Source: Candidatus Obscuribacterales bacterium | GTDB lineage: Bacteria > Cyanobacteriota > Vampirovibrionia > Obscuribacterales > Obscuribacteraceae | Direction of reading: 5' to 3' | DNA: 64,000 nucleotides | Assembly (NCBI GenBank): GCA_019747875.1 | Contig: JAIEQI010000056.1 | Location: forward strand, 24,735 to 88,734 | Part shown: piece after piece, positions 33,860 through 43,220 of the stretch | Layout: the number at the start of each line of letters is the position of its first letter | Position numbering within the stretch: position 1 is the stretch's first letter | The notes under the pieces: generated by a model | What the model was told of the DNA's origin: nothing | What the model saw: the letters and a program-made list of their open reading frames with translations, nothing else | Databases searched by the model: none | Made by a program: the position numbers and the translations under genes

Positions 33860-36403
33860 TTATTTCTTCTCGCGTGGTTCAGGTTTCTCTAGCGGGTTTG
33901 TTGGCCACGCATGCTTGGGATATCGCCCTTTCAATTCTTTTCTAACTTCCGCATAGGTGTTTTTCCAGAAACTGGATAGATCCGGAGTGATTTGTTGAAT
34001 GCGGTAATTCGGTGCTAACAAATGCAATAGAACCGAGACCTGATTCCTCGCGATTTTTGGCGTTTCATGCATGCCAAAAAACTCTTGGATGCGAGCTGAG
34101 AGAATCGGCTGCTTCCCAATTTCATAAACCAGTTTTGCGCGTCTGCCATTGGGCATTAGTATTGTTGGTGGTGCTTCGCTTTCAAGGAGCGCTAATTGTT
34201 CTCTACTTAAATGCATTTGTAGATATGGCAGTAGTGACCTGTCACGAAGCTCCTGAACGCTAGTACATCCGGCTGTCCATTCGGGAAGGAGTTTTTTCCA
34301 GGGGGCATCTCCGAAGTTCGGAAGCTCTTCATTGGGCAGCCATTCTTGCAGACAGTGCAAACGTGTGAGAAATTGTTTTGATTCTTCGTCTACGAGAGTC
34401 TCAAGATCACAATGGATCTGCACCGCTTCAGCAAGAACACTTCCCAAGTCAAGGTTCGCTGGTGGCGCGGTCGGTGACTCATCCAGAGTCAGATCGCAAA
34501 AACGTTTTCTTTTGAATGCAATTACTCGTTCCCGAGATGGATCATATTGAACTTCGATATCAGTGGACAAATGTGATGACGGTAGCCAATCTTCTTCGAT
34601 CACTGAGGCTTGTTTTACTAATGAATCCGATTGCCCGGAATCGATTAGCTCTACTGCGACAAAAAGATTCGCGTCCAATACACCAGATTCCTCAGCAATT
34701 CGCACTCCTCGGCCGCCAACCATGACCGCGCGGTTTCCTTTTGCTTCGCGTCTTCTGCAAACACGATCCGGAAATGAGACAAGGATCGATTTGAGCAAAG
34801 GAGTATCGTCTTGTTGTGCTTGCACTGGATGCTTCGCTTTTGATTTAGATTTGATTAGTTTGGCAAGCTGATCTCTTGCACGCAAGATTTGTTTGGAGGC
34901 ACCGGTGATAAGCTCCATACCAAAGTGTTCGCGGATCCCACTTTCTTCATAGTCTTCCAAGGCTGCAACACGATTCAAGAGATCGGAGTTCGTGTGGTGT
35001 GTCGCTTTGAAATTTTGCTGACGCTTGAATGGATCTCTTTCGGACAAAACTGCGGCACAAAGCGCTGCGCGTTCGCTACAGCCCAGTCGTTCGCCTTCAA
35101 CTAACAAACGCGCCATTCTTGGCTGCAATGGAAGTTGCGCCATGCTCTTTCCCAAGTCGGTGATCATGCCGTTTGAGCTTGCGTCCAGCTTATCCAGAAG
35201 AGATAATGCTTGGTCGAGCGCTGCTTGTGGTGGCGCTTCAAACCATGGGAAATTGGCGAGGTCTCGCTCACCCCAGAGCATCAATTGGAGCAAACATTCG
35301 GATAATTCGACCCGCGCGATTTCGGGTAAATTGAAATCAGGAAGAGAAAGATGCTCTCGTTCAGTCCATAAACGCAAGCAGTAGCCCGGTGCGCTGCGTC
35401 CTGCTCGACCTGCCCGTTGGATTGCCGATGCTTTTGAGATTCGAGACAAGTGAAGGCTGTTCATGCCTAGTCGGGGATCGAACTTATTGACTCGAGCATA
35501 ACCAGAGTCTACCACGGCTGTGACACCATCAATGGTGAGCGAGGTCTCCGCCACGTTCGTAGAGAGGATAATTTTGCGTCTTGTGCTTGGATCCAAAACT
35601 CGTCGCTGCTCATCCAGAGACATCTCGCCGTATAGAGGCAAAATAACGTTCTTTTCGTCAAGGCGAAGTTGCTCCTCTAGCAGAAATGCAGTTTGTCGAA
35701 TCTCTGCTTGTCCGGGAAGGAATACGAGAATGTCGCGTTCTGTGCGATCAAGGGTGCGTTTGATACCGTCGACGGCAGTTCTCTCGATGCTTTCTTTCGA
35801 GGAAACCGCTTGTTGCAAGTATTCTGTTTCTACTGGAAATGTGCGCCCTGGGCTTTCAACGATTGGGCAATTCCACAAGTATTGCGAAATAGGCTCACTG
35901 CTCAAAGTCGCAGACATTACCACGATTTTTAGATCTGGACGCAGTTGCTCTTTTACCTGTTTACAAAGAGCGAGCGCCAGATCACTATCAATGCTTCTTT
36001 CATGAAATTCATCAAAAACCACTGCAGCAATATTTTCCATGAGTGGATCATTTTGCAGTCTCCGCAGAAAAACACCTTCAGTGCACACCAGAATTCGAGT
36101 CGCTTTCGAACTGCGATTCTCGTAGCGAACCTGATAGCCTATTTCTTGTCCAAGTTCACAATTGCGTTCCTGCGCGATACGTGTCGCTGCTGCGCGCGCT
36201 GCTATCCGACGTGACTGCAACACGACGATTTGCGCTTCTGTGCCATTCTGTAATAGCGCCATTTCTGCGTCCAGGAGCGCGGGGGGAACTCGCGTCGTCT
36301 TGCCCGCCCCGGGCTCAGCTTTCAGCACTACAGCCCCCGCATCTTTCAATGAGTTGACTATTCGCGGCAAAACATCATCGATTGGTAGGACTGGTTTTGT
36401 CAT
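33860..36403 (-). CDS. hrpB: ATP-dependent helicase HrpB
   Basis: 847 residues from ATG 36403, where the sequence MTKPVLPIDDVLPRIV matches the family start; an in-frame TTG at 36457 adds 18. DExH motifs: EPGAGKTTRVP, DEFHERS, MSATL, FLPGQAEI, TNVAETSLTIDGV, QRAGRAGRSAPGYCLRLW, then the helicase-associated domain and the long HrpB-specific C-terminus. Normal length for HrpB. It is an RNA-type DEAH/DExH helicase of unclear physiological role. Convergent with the kinase gene upstream in the window. Confidence 0.95.
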   Translation of the reverse strand: MTKPVLPIDDVLPRIVNSLKDAGAVVLKAEPGAGKTTRVPPALLDAEMALLQNGTEAQIVVLQSRRIAARAAATRIAQERNCELGQEIGYQVRYENRSSKATRILVCTEGVFLRRLQNDPLMENIAAVVFDEFHERSIDSDLALALCKQVKEQLRPDLKIVVMSATLSSEPISQYLWNCPIVESPGRTFPVETEYLQQAVSSKESIERTAVDGIKRTLDRTERDILVFLPGQAEIRQTAFLLEEQLRLDEKNVILPLYGEMSLDEQRRVLDPSTRRKIILSTNVAETSLTIDGVTAVVDSGYARVNKFDPRLGMNSLHLSRISKASAIQRAGRAGRSAPGYCLRLWTEREHLSLPDFNLPEIARVELSECLLQLMLWGERDLANFPWFEAPPQAALDQALSLLDKLDASSNGMITDLGKSMAQLPLQPRMARLLVEGERLGCSERAALCAAVLSERDPFKRQQNFKATHHTNSDLLNRVAALEDYEESGIREHFGMELITGASKQILRARDQLAKLIKSKSKAKHPVQAQQDDTPLLKSILVSFPDRVCRRREAKGNRAVMVGGRGVRIAEESGVLDANLFVAVELIDSGQSDSLVKQASVIEEDWLPSSHLSTDIEVQYDPSRERVIAFKRKRFCDLTLDESPTAPPANLDLGSVLAEAVQIHCDLETLVDEESKQFLTRLHCLQEWLPNEELPNFGDAPWKKLLPEWTAGCTSVQELRDRSLLPYLQMHLSREQLALLESEAPPTILMPNGRRAKLVYEIGKQPILSARIQEFFGMHETPKIARNQVSVLLHLLAPNYRIQQITPDLSSFWKNTYAEVRKELKGRYPKHAWPTNPLEKPEPREKK

Positions 36404-36687
36404 TTGTTCACGGGGCGTCTCTCTAAGATTATGAGCGATTTGTTCTTGGATCAGCAATCGCTATGCAACACAAATATCGAATATTAAATCGCAGCTCAGA
36501 ATCAAAAGAGAAAGTTAACATCGGACTAAGGAAAGCGGCATGTGTATTGGTATCATGCAGACATATTGTATATCGCGATCATATCTGGACAGTGCGTTGA
36601 AATCGATGCAATGTGCATGTTTTTGTTCATTTGGACCAGGCTTAAAGCGGTGTTATTATCCTGACTTCGGGCTTGGGGGAAAGAACG

Positions 36688-37011
36688 ATGCAAACGGCCG
36701 AGAAGTGCTTGATTGAGATCAGTCACAAAGTTTTGCTTGGAACAGTTCGCTATGATTTGCTGTGTCCAAATGAAGAAGAAAGCGCCAACAACCTGCAAAA
36801 AATTCTTGCTAGTGCATATAAAAATGCCGTTGCAGCGCTGCATCCAAATGCAGATTTGAAAATCAAAGTAGAAGTGAAGACCGCTGGTGGAAAGTACTCT
36901 CCAATTCAGGCTGAGTGCTCTAGTCCCGCGATCGATGTTTATAAGCTTGGGCAAGCTCTGAAAGAAGCCTATGAGCGGGTTAAATACAGCCACAGAACTT
37001 GGGTTGTGTAA
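36688..37011 (+). CDS. Small hypothetical protein
   Basis: 107 residues from ATG 36688 with GGGGGA 7 nt upstream. Mixed alpha/beta pattern (CLIEISHKVLLGTVRYDLLCP, then a long helix, then LKIKVEVKTA and a C-terminal helix VYKLGQALKEAYERVKYS). Soluble, no signal. The good ribosome-binding site supports it as real; no family recognised. Confidence 0.65.
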   Translation: MQTAEKCLIEISHKVLLGTVRYDLLCPNEEESANNLQKILASAYKNAVAALHPNADLKIKVEVKTAGGKYSPIQAECSSPAIDVYKLGQALKEAYERVKYSHRTWVV

Positions 37012-37101
37012 GATGAAGTGCCTGCTATAGATTGATCGAACACGAAAAGGCACAAGGGCATGGAAAAGCTGTAGAATATTGTCATTCCTGGCAGGTATTC
37101 T

Positions 37102-37605
37102 ATGAAATCCGGTCCTCAATTCTCTACTCTGTTCCAAAAGTTTTCTTTTGGCTTCAGTTTGTTCATGATTATCTTTTGCGGTGGACTTATAGTCACGTAT
37201 ATTGCTGAGCTGCTTGTTCATGAGAACAAACATCCAGTTTCTTCTCAGGTCGGACTGATGTTTTTTCTAGCTGGGCTAATTGTCGTTTGCCTGCGCATTG
37301 TCAGAATTCATTTAAGCGATAGTAAGGCTGTTCGCGAATTGAAGGAAGAGCAGTCGATTCTCAATAGAGCAAGACAGAGGAAGCGCCCACTAACGATCAC
37401 CGAAACAGCATTGGATTGCCAGATGCGAATTTCTGACACGAAGAAAGCCTTTGAAAGGTTATCGCTCACAGGCGTATGTCAGATCGATGTTACAGAGGAA
37501 GGCGAACTCTGTTACATATTTCCCAGCTTTGAATCAGACAGTCGCAAGATAACACTGGATGAGTCGCCCATTTCAATCAAAAAAGAACAGCCAGAACTTT
37601 CTTAA
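37102..37605 (+). CDS. Membrane protein with possible winged-helix C-terminus
   Basis: 167 residues. Two TM helices (about 14-36 and 49-67), a charged linker (ELKEEQSILNRARQRKR), then ~60 residues with a winged-helix-like order: LTITETALDCQMRISDTKKAFERLSLTGVCQIDVTEEGELCYIF. In that reading, the helix pair DCQMRISDTKKAFERL is the helix-turn-helix and CQIDV...CYIF the wing. DNA binding is not demonstrated; such domains also mediate protein contacts. Confidence 0.65.
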   Translation: MKSGPQFSTLFQKFSFGFSLFMIIFCGGLIVTYIAELLVHENKHPVSSQVGLMFFLAGLIVVCLRIVRIHLSDSKAVRELKEEQSILNRARQRKRPLTITETALDCQMRISDTKKAFERLSLTGVCQIDVTEEGELCYIFPSFESDSRKITLDESPISIKKEQPELS

Positions 37606-37629
37606 TTGAATGGACCGGCGCACGCAACT

Positions 37630-37722
37630 GTAGGGGCTTCCCCCAGGGTCGCCCGCCGAGTTTTGGATTCTGCTTCCGAAAATACAATTCGTTTTACGGG
37701 CGAGGCATGGCCTCGCCCCTAC
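37630..37722. repeat. 93-bp palindromic element (family B) bounded by GTAGGGGC/GCCCCTAC
   Basis: Terminal inverted repeats GTAGGGGC (37630-37637) and GCCCCTAC (37715-37722) enclose a strong hairpin core, GGGCGAGGCATGG then CCTCGCCC (37698-37719). The core resembles 33817-33837. It sits between convergent genes and may be a MITE/REP-like element that also terminates transcription. Confidence 0.65.
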
Positions 37723-37723
37723 T

Positions 37724-38530
37724 TTATTCCGTGATTGGCGCGGTCGATGCTGGCTTTGTTCCGCCACCATTATCTTTTAGAGGCACCATACCTGGAACTC
37801 CGAGTACAACGGTTGGCGCGGTGCCGCCGCTCTGGCTTGCAAGTGATTGCAAAATGCGCAAATTCATCAGTGCCGGATTGTCGTCGAGCAATCTTGCTGC
37901 ATTTGCCAGGCTCCGTAATGCGGCTTGCTCAGATCGCGCGCGCTCCAGTGCTGCTTGCCCTTCCTTCTGGGCACGTACAATGTCGCCGTAAATTTTGCGA
38001 ATTTCAGCAGGCATGATTATGTCTTTAAGCTGAACCATGCTTAGTTCGATCCCGATCTTAGCAACTTTTGGTTTTGCATCTTCAAGAAGTTTATCTCCGA
38101 GCGACGACCTGGCTTGAAGAATCTCATCGAGTTTCATTGTTGAAAGCTGATCGCGCACGGCTATTTGTACGTGCGCGTATAATTCCTGATACCACCCTTG
38201 ACTCTCGTTGATCGCTTTGGCCGGATCGACAACTTTGTACATAAGCAAGCAAGATAATTTGACACCGATATTGTCGGCTGTTACCACTTCCTGACCGCTC
38301 ACCGTTAAAGTAGCGTTCCTTCTATCTACAACGGTAATTGATTGCGTTGGCGTCCAGATCCAATAGGCGCCGGCTGGCAGAACCTCAATGAACTTGCCTT
38401 CCTTATATAAGAGGCCGGACTGATACTCGTTGACGATGATGCGAGCAAAGCGCTTCTTGATTGCCAAATAGAGTAGGAGGAAGAATAGGATGATTGGAGT
38501 GATGATGATCGCAATGTCGCGCTCTCTCAT
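37724..38530 (-). CDS. SPFH/band-7 (slipin/stomatin-like) membrane protein
   Basis: 268 residues from ATG 38530 (GAGG 7 nt upstream; TTG 38566 is in frame). One N-terminal TM helix (DIAIIITPIILFFLLLYLAI), then a band-7 domain: NEYQSGLLYKEGKF, GAYWIW, VVDRR, VTADNIGVKLSCLLMYKVVDP, ending in the conserved YGDIVRAQKEGQAALERARSEQAALR helix. The C-terminal ~35 residues are Gly/Pro/Thr-rich. Slipins form membrane-bound oligomers and usually sit beside an NfeD protein; none is seen here. Confidence 0.9.
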   Translation of the reverse strand: MRERDIAIIITPIILFFLLLYLAIKKRFARIIVNEYQSGLLYKEGKFIEVLPAGAYWIWTPTQSITVVDRRNATLTVSGQEVVTADNIGVKLSCLLMYKVVDPAKAINESQGWYQELYAHVQIAVRDQLSTMKLDEILQARSSLGDKLLEDAKPKVAKIGIELSMVQLKDIIMPAEIRKIYGDIVRAQKEGQAALERARSEQAALRSLANAARLLDDNPALMNLRILQSLASQSGGTAPTVVLGVPGMVPLKDNGGGTKPASTAPITE

Positions 38531-38647
38531 GGCTTCGCCTCTAAAAAAGGAGTCTCTCTTCCGCAAACCACAACCGAAAGGCGGGAATTTGATTCACATG
38601 GCCGTTCAACTGTCGTGCCGAAGCACCGGCTTACGAAAGAGAGACAT

Positions 38648-38735
38648 GATGGTGGATTCGAACCACAATGGTTAACCATTGTATGGAAGCCCAACTCGCA
38701 GAACGGTTAGGACTACGTCCAATCCGCTGCTGGCA
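38648..38735 (-). other. tRNA-like remnant: intact T-arm without an assignable tRNA body
   Basis: On the minus strand GTGG-TTCGAAT-CCAC (near 38652-38667) is a typical tRNA T-arm, preceded by CAATGGTTAACCATTG and a segment with D-arm-like character. I could not find a 5' acceptor strand matching the 3' side or an anticodon arm with a 7-nt loop. It may be a decayed tRNA gene or old attachment-site fragment, or an aberrant tRNA. Confidence 0.3.
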
Positions 38736-38903
38736 TCTTCCCACTGGCCCTATTCCACTTTCAATTTCAGTGCTAACAAGCTGCTTTACAAATATTAAAT
38801 CGAGGTTTCGTGTTTTTTTTTGAATGCAATGGCAACTTGGTATGTAGTATTGAACGCCGAAGTACTCATACACTCAAAATCTCATGGCTGATTATCGCTG
38901 CTA

Positions 38904-39761
38904 ATGGAAAATAGCAAAGACTTGCTTTGGTTGAATGAAAAGTATCCGGCTAAACGCGCCTTCATTACGGGCGCAGGTAGTGGGCTTGGTCTGGCATTCG
39001 CTAGCTTGTTAGCACATCTTGGTTGGCAGATTGGAATATCTGATCTCAACGAAGACCGAATACAGGCGGCTGCAAAACAGATCGTGGCGTTGGGCGGAAA
39101 GGCAGCTCCATATATTTTCGATGTCTCGAATTACGAAGACTTCAAGGTGAGTATTGATGCGTTCGTGAGCTTGTTTGGCGGAATCGATCTTGCAATTAAC
39201 AATGCAGGCGTCGGATGCGCGGGTCATATCGATGAGCTGTCTATTGAAACTTTTCGCAGAGTTATTGAAGTGAATCTTATGGGCGTGGCCAATGGCTGTC
39301 ATATTTTTGTTCCGATAATGAAGCAGAATCAATCGGGTCATATTTTGAATATTGCAAGCGCTGCTGCTTTCGTTTCCGCGCCAAGAATGAGTGCGTATAA
39401 CGCGTCAAAAGCAGCTGTTGTGTCGTTAACTGAAACACTGCGTTCTGAACTAGCAAATGAGGGTATTCTTGTTTCGGTACTCATGCCTACTTATGTGCGC
39501 ACGAACATCGGGCGGGATTGTTTAGGTACCGATGAAGGACGGGGACAAGCGATCATGATGGTCAATGAGTCGCAACTGAATCCAGATAAGGTTGCACATG
39601 AAAGTTTCGTTCGTATGAGGAGGGCACCACTTTATATAGTGCTGCCAGAGGAATCGCGATTCTTGTGGAGATTTAAACGGCTATTTCCTGACCTCTTCTG
39701 GAAGTTCATTTTGGGCGAGGTCAAGAAAAAACTGGCGAGACTGGAATCGGAACTTAAGTGA
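38904..39761 (+). CDS. Short-chain dehydrogenase/reductase
   Basis: 285 residues. Classical SDR motifs: GAGSGLGLAFA, NNAGVG, catalytic Ser in IASAAAF and YNASK. The basic residues after the second strand are not obvious (SDLNEDR), which suggests NAD(H). The C-terminal helix FLWRFKRLFPDLFWKFILGEVKKKL may touch membrane or substrate. It is convergent with an FMO gene 26 bp away and may act on the same compound class. Confidence 0.88.
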   Translation: MENSKDLLWLNEKYPAKRAFITGAGSGLGLAFASLLAHLGWQIGISDLNEDRIQAAAKQIVALGGKAAPYIFDVSNYEDFKVSIDAFVSLFGGIDLAINNAGVGCAGHIDELSIETFRRVIEVNLMGVANGCHIFVPIMKQNQSGHILNIASAAAFVSAPRMSAYNASKAAVVSLTETLRSELANEGILVSVLMPTYVRTNIGRDCLGTDEGRGQAIMMVNESQLNPDKVAHESFVRMRRAPLYIVLPEESRFLWRFKRLFPDLFWKFILGEVKKKLARLESELK

Positions 39762-39787
39762 CCAAACGCAAGAACTCGCTATGCTAA

Positions 39788-41092
39788 TTACTTTCGGAAC
39801 GCATATTTGTCTATGAACGGTATTAGCCACATTACTCTTCTCGCAGAGCGAACTTGTTTCAGCGCGTCCATTGGATTCAACAGATGATCGTCCGCTAGTG
39901 GTTGTTTCATCTTTTCTAGAATTCGGCCTAACGGATTCGAAAGTGAACGTTGCAATATGATCAGATCTGCGATCAGATCAGAGGCTGGAGTCAAAAGAGG
40001 TCCGAATCCATAACGAGCTTGAGCCCAACCATAAATATATAACTGCTTGTGTCGAGGCGCGACCACACCCCAACGCACTCGCACAACTGATCCATCTACT
40101 TCTACAATTGTTGGATCCAAAAAAGGTAGGGTCACGTGATATCCAGTCGCGCAAACGATTAGATCTATGTCCGTCTTCTTTCCGTCTACAAATTCAACAG
40201 TATTACCATCAAAGCGCTTCACGTCTGGGTGTGGTTGAATCTTCCCGTGTTTCAGATAGTGTAGAACCTCTGTATTAATAGTCGGATGATGTTCGAACAG
40301 CTTGTGGTCAGGTTTTGGTAATCCATAGTCTCCATAATCACCGACTGCCACTTTGAGCAAGAATGCAAGATAGATGCGTTGCATCCAGACCGGCATCCAG
40401 GTATCGAGCATTTCTGCGGTTGGTATGCCGTAGAAGGTTTTTGGCAAAAACCAATATCCGCGTCGTAAACTCAAATGCGCTTCCGCAGCAACCCGGGCTG
40501 ATTCCGCAACGATATCGCATGCGGAGTTTCCGCCTCCTATAACTAGTACCCGTTTGCCTTTAAGCTGTGAAGGATCGCGATAGTCTTTTGAGTGGATGAA
40601 CTCACCGGTATACTTGCCTTCGTAAGCCGGCCATCGGCGATCCCAATGATGTCCGTTACATGCGATCACGCCCTCGTAAAGACGGGTCTCGCCATTCTCC
40701 AATTGTACCTGCCAGAGCGAGTCATCGGTTGGTTGAACCTTTTCTACTTTTGTATTGAACAAAATGTTCTTTTTCAACTCGTAATGATCAACATATTGCT
40801 CAAGGTAACTGAGCATTTGATCCGCGCTCGGAAAGTCAGGGTAATCAGATGGCATTGGAAAGTCTGGATACTCGGTCGTCCGTTTTGAGGAGATTATGTG
40901 GGCGCTGCGGTAGACGCCATGTCGCCAGTTGCCGCCCACTTTGTCTGTCGCCTCGAATTGATCGTATGCAATGCCCTTTGCCTTCAGTGCCCGTGCTGCG
41001 CTAATCCCCACTGGACCCGCACCAATCAGGCAGAGTTTTTTCTGCGTAGATGTGGAACTAGCAAGTGCTGTTGAGCTGTTAAATGCGCTCAT
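39788..41092 (-). CDS. Flavin-containing monooxygenase (FMO/BVMO-type)
   Basis: 434 residues. FAD-binding IGAGPVGISAARALKAKG, GGNWRHG, an NADPH-binding GGGNSACDIVAESARVA and the terminal ATGY motif before the C-terminal domain. Such enzymes oxygenate N, S or carbonyl carbons of small molecules. The start codon overlaps the upstream stop by 4 bp (ATGA), so it is translationally coupled to the saccharopine-dehydrogenase-like gene. Confidence 0.92.
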   Translation of the reverse strand: MSAFNSSTALASSTSTQKKLCLIGAGPVGISAARALKAKGIAYDQFEATDKVGGNWRHGVYRSAHIISSKRTTEYPDFPMPSDYPDFPSADQMLSYLEQYVDHYELKKNILFNTKVEKVQPTDDSLWQVQLENGETRLYEGVIACNGHHWDRRWPAYEGKYTGEFIHSKDYRDPSQLKGKRVLVIGGGNSACDIVAESARVAAEAHLSLRRGYWFLPKTFYGIPTAEMLDTWMPVWMQRIYLAFLLKVAVGDYGDYGLPKPDHKLFEHHPTINTEVLHYLKHGKIQPHPDVKRFDGNTVEFVDGKKTDIDLIVCATGYHVTLPFLDPTIVEVDGSVVRVRWGVVAPRHKQLYIYGWAQARYGFGPLLTPASDLIADLIILQRSLSNPLGRILEKMKQPLADDHLLNPMDALKQVRSARRVMWLIPFIDKYAFRK

Positions 41093-42153
41093 TCGCTGCT
41101 GCCTTGAGTCCAGGTAACCGCATGTTCGCTGCTTACAGACTGAATGAGTTCTGGACCTGCCAACATCGATGGACTGAGGGCACCGCTCGGTATGGTTTTA
41201 GCCAGTTTGATTTGCTGTTGGATAAAGATTGCCGCAGCCGAAACAATAGCAGCGGTAAGTCCATAAGGATCCTTGCCCCTGATTGACATGCTCCGATTTT
41301 CGCTGCCACCGCTAGCAGTGACTGATATGTCGAATTGGGTTTGTTCTCTGCTTTCATTGCTTGGGGACTTTGTGCCTGCGTTTTTCACGAGAAAGTCGCC
41401 AAAATTTTTCACGAGACTTTGGCCAAACAAATGGACAAGCCTGATGGCAGCTGGCGCAATTTCCACAGCCATGAATGTCGTCACGTTTCGGATCGCTGTA
41501 TGTTTTGTTAGCATCAGCACTTCGCCGCCAGGAAATGATACGGCTGTTTTCCGTGAGGTGGTGACACGCTTATGGATGGACGCCGGCGCGGACTCTATCA
41601 ATTTTCCGTCTTGCAGTTGATAGCCATTTGCTGCGATCGCCCGAACTATACTCTTTCTGGTGCCCGCGCTCGTGTTGTTCTTTCCCTCCATGGAATATGT
41701 GAATTCGATGGACGTGCAGTCCGGAATTTGTTTGTACAGAATTGCTCCAGCCGCGTCACCCAACGCATATTCGAAGGCGCATGCTGGAATCAGGCACACA
41801 TTTGCTGATTTTGCATCAGCATCATATCTGTCATAGACCAACTTGATAAAAGCCTGTTCGCCAGTCAGATCGAGATAGTGGCAGCTGCGTTTGATTGCTT
41901 CTTTTACGATTGCTTCGCCGTAATCCAAGAATGGACCGGCGCAGTTGATGATTACCTCGCAGCCGTTTATCGCGTCGTAAGTCTTTGAATCTTGAACGTC
42001 GAGAAGCCGCCATTCTACATTTCCGGTTTCTTCTGAAAGAGCACGTAGTGCAGATTCATTTCTTCCCGCGATAAAAAACTCGGCGCCGCGTTTGTGCAAT
42101 TCGCTGGCGACGAGCTTTCCTGTAAATCCGGTAGCACCGACAATTCCGATCAT
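41089..42153 (-). CDS. Saccharopine dehydrogenase-like NAD(P)-binding protein
   Basis: 354 residues. N-terminal Rossmann domain (MIGIVGATGFTGKLVASELHKRG, then FIAGRNESALRAL) and the family-typical NCAGPFLDYGEAIVKEAIKRSCHYLDLTGE. This is the architecture of trans-acting enoyl reductase/saccharopine-dehydrogenase-like proteins, whose substrates are often lipids or polyketides rather than saccharopine. First gene of the pair with the FMO. Confidence 0.9.
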   Translation of the reverse strand: MIGIVGATGFTGKLVASELHKRGAEFFIAGRNESALRALSEETGNVEWRLLDVQDSKTYDAINGCEVIINCAGPFLDYGEAIVKEAIKRSCHYLDLTGEQAFIKLVYDRYDADAKSANVCLIPACAFEYALGDAAGAILYKQIPDCTSIEFTYSMEGKNNTSAGTRKSIVRAIAANGYQLQDGKLIESAPASIHKRVTTSRKTAVSFPGGEVLMLTKHTAIRNVTTFMAVEIAPAAIRLVHLFGQSLVKNFGDFLVKNAGTKSPSNESREQTQFDISVTASGGSENRSMSIRGKDPYGLTAAIVSAAAIFIQQQIKLAKTIPSGALSPSMLAGPELIQSVSSEHAVTWTQGSSE

Positions 42154-42392
42154 GGCGTCATTATCGCTGATTAAGCTCGCTTTTGCGATAAATCCATGAA
42201 CGGAATTTCATGGAGAACAGGCTGTCAAAGTGGTGATTCCACCATGCAGGAACTCAACAAAACAGTGCAAAAATTTCCAGGCTGAGTATCCTCTACAGCA
42301 GGCTAAGCTATTAACGGGTTGGTTTTAGTCACCGCGCTTGCAAATGTACCCACGGGCATAGGTAAAAGATATGTTGATCGCCGCTCTGTTTG

Positions 42393-42908
42393 CTATTTCA
42401 AAATATCTTCTAGGGGAAGGAACAAGTTTCTCATCGACTGGAGCTTGGATGAGTTAGGCTTGGGCAGGTCTCCTGACGGCGTCTGCTTAGGGACTTGTTG
42501 CTCTCCGTGAGGGGTGAGACGGGGCTTGGACTTTTCCAGCTCCTGCTGCGCTTTCTTGCCTGTTTTGTCCTCTATCAGGTTTTCGATAGAGTCAATGCTC
42601 AAATTGCTGCGCTCAATCAACTCATCCATTGTGAATGGTCGCGGGCGAGGATGCGGAATCGGCAGTGGAAATGGGAGGTTTCGATCTCGCGGTCGGGCGG
42701 CTCCATATTCTTCCTGGAATGCATCTGCTGTTTTATGCTCCGTTAGCCGCCGGGCGGTTTCCGGCGAGACCTTTATACCATCATCGAATCGTTCAACCAT
42801 AATCTCAACCTCAACTTGCCTTCCTAGAAATGGGATTCTAGAGACCAAGTTTGAGGAAGTTTTGAACGAGGCTATTTTGCCTTCAATTTTCTTTCTGATA
42901 CGGGCCAT
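42393..42908 (-). CDS. Hypothetical basic Pro-rich protein
   Basis: 171 residues from ATG 42908 (GAGAGAA just upstream; TTG 42941 is in frame). N-terminal basic helix (MARIRKKIEGKIASFK), a beta-rich middle (RQVEVEIMVERFDDGIKV), a Pro/Arg-rich stretch (RDRNLPFPLPIPHPRPRPF), a short helical segment and a Pro/Gln-rich tail. No signal or TM segment. Family unknown. Confidence 0.55.
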   Translation of the reverse strand: MARIRKKIEGKIASFKTSSNLVSRIPFLGRQVEVEIMVERFDDGIKVSPETARRLTEHKTADAFQEEYGAARPRDRNLPFPLPIPHPRPRPFTMDELIERSNLSIDSIENLIEDKTGKKAQQELEKSKPRLTPHGEQQVPKQTPSGDLPKPNSSKLQSMRNLFLPLEDILK

Positions 42909-43220
42909 TTCTCTCGCTAGTGCTATGCGTGATGGACCCAATTATGGAGATGCCGCCGGCGTGCTGTTGACATGTGCTCAAAGGCGGGCACTCCCAGCGG
43001 ACTACATATGCCCTCTGGAAGATCCTCATGGGCAGTGGTTCTAAAGATATTAGGGACGATCTCGTTCTTGACAATGCGATACGAACTGCCTCTCTTGGTG
43101 TGCTTTTCGTGACTTTTGCGGACTCCAAGAGAGGCTAAAAAGTGCTCATATTGCTTTTATGTTGGGGGTATAGGGGCTCGGGCGTGATAAATTTTTACGT
43201 TGGCAATATGGTCCCCGCAC

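Noticed and set aside
36553..37233. 226-codon minus-strand frame opposite two small plus-strand genes
   Set aside because: The plus-strand genes have a good ribosome-binding site or clear TM helices; the minus frame is Cys/Phe/Gln-rich without structure.
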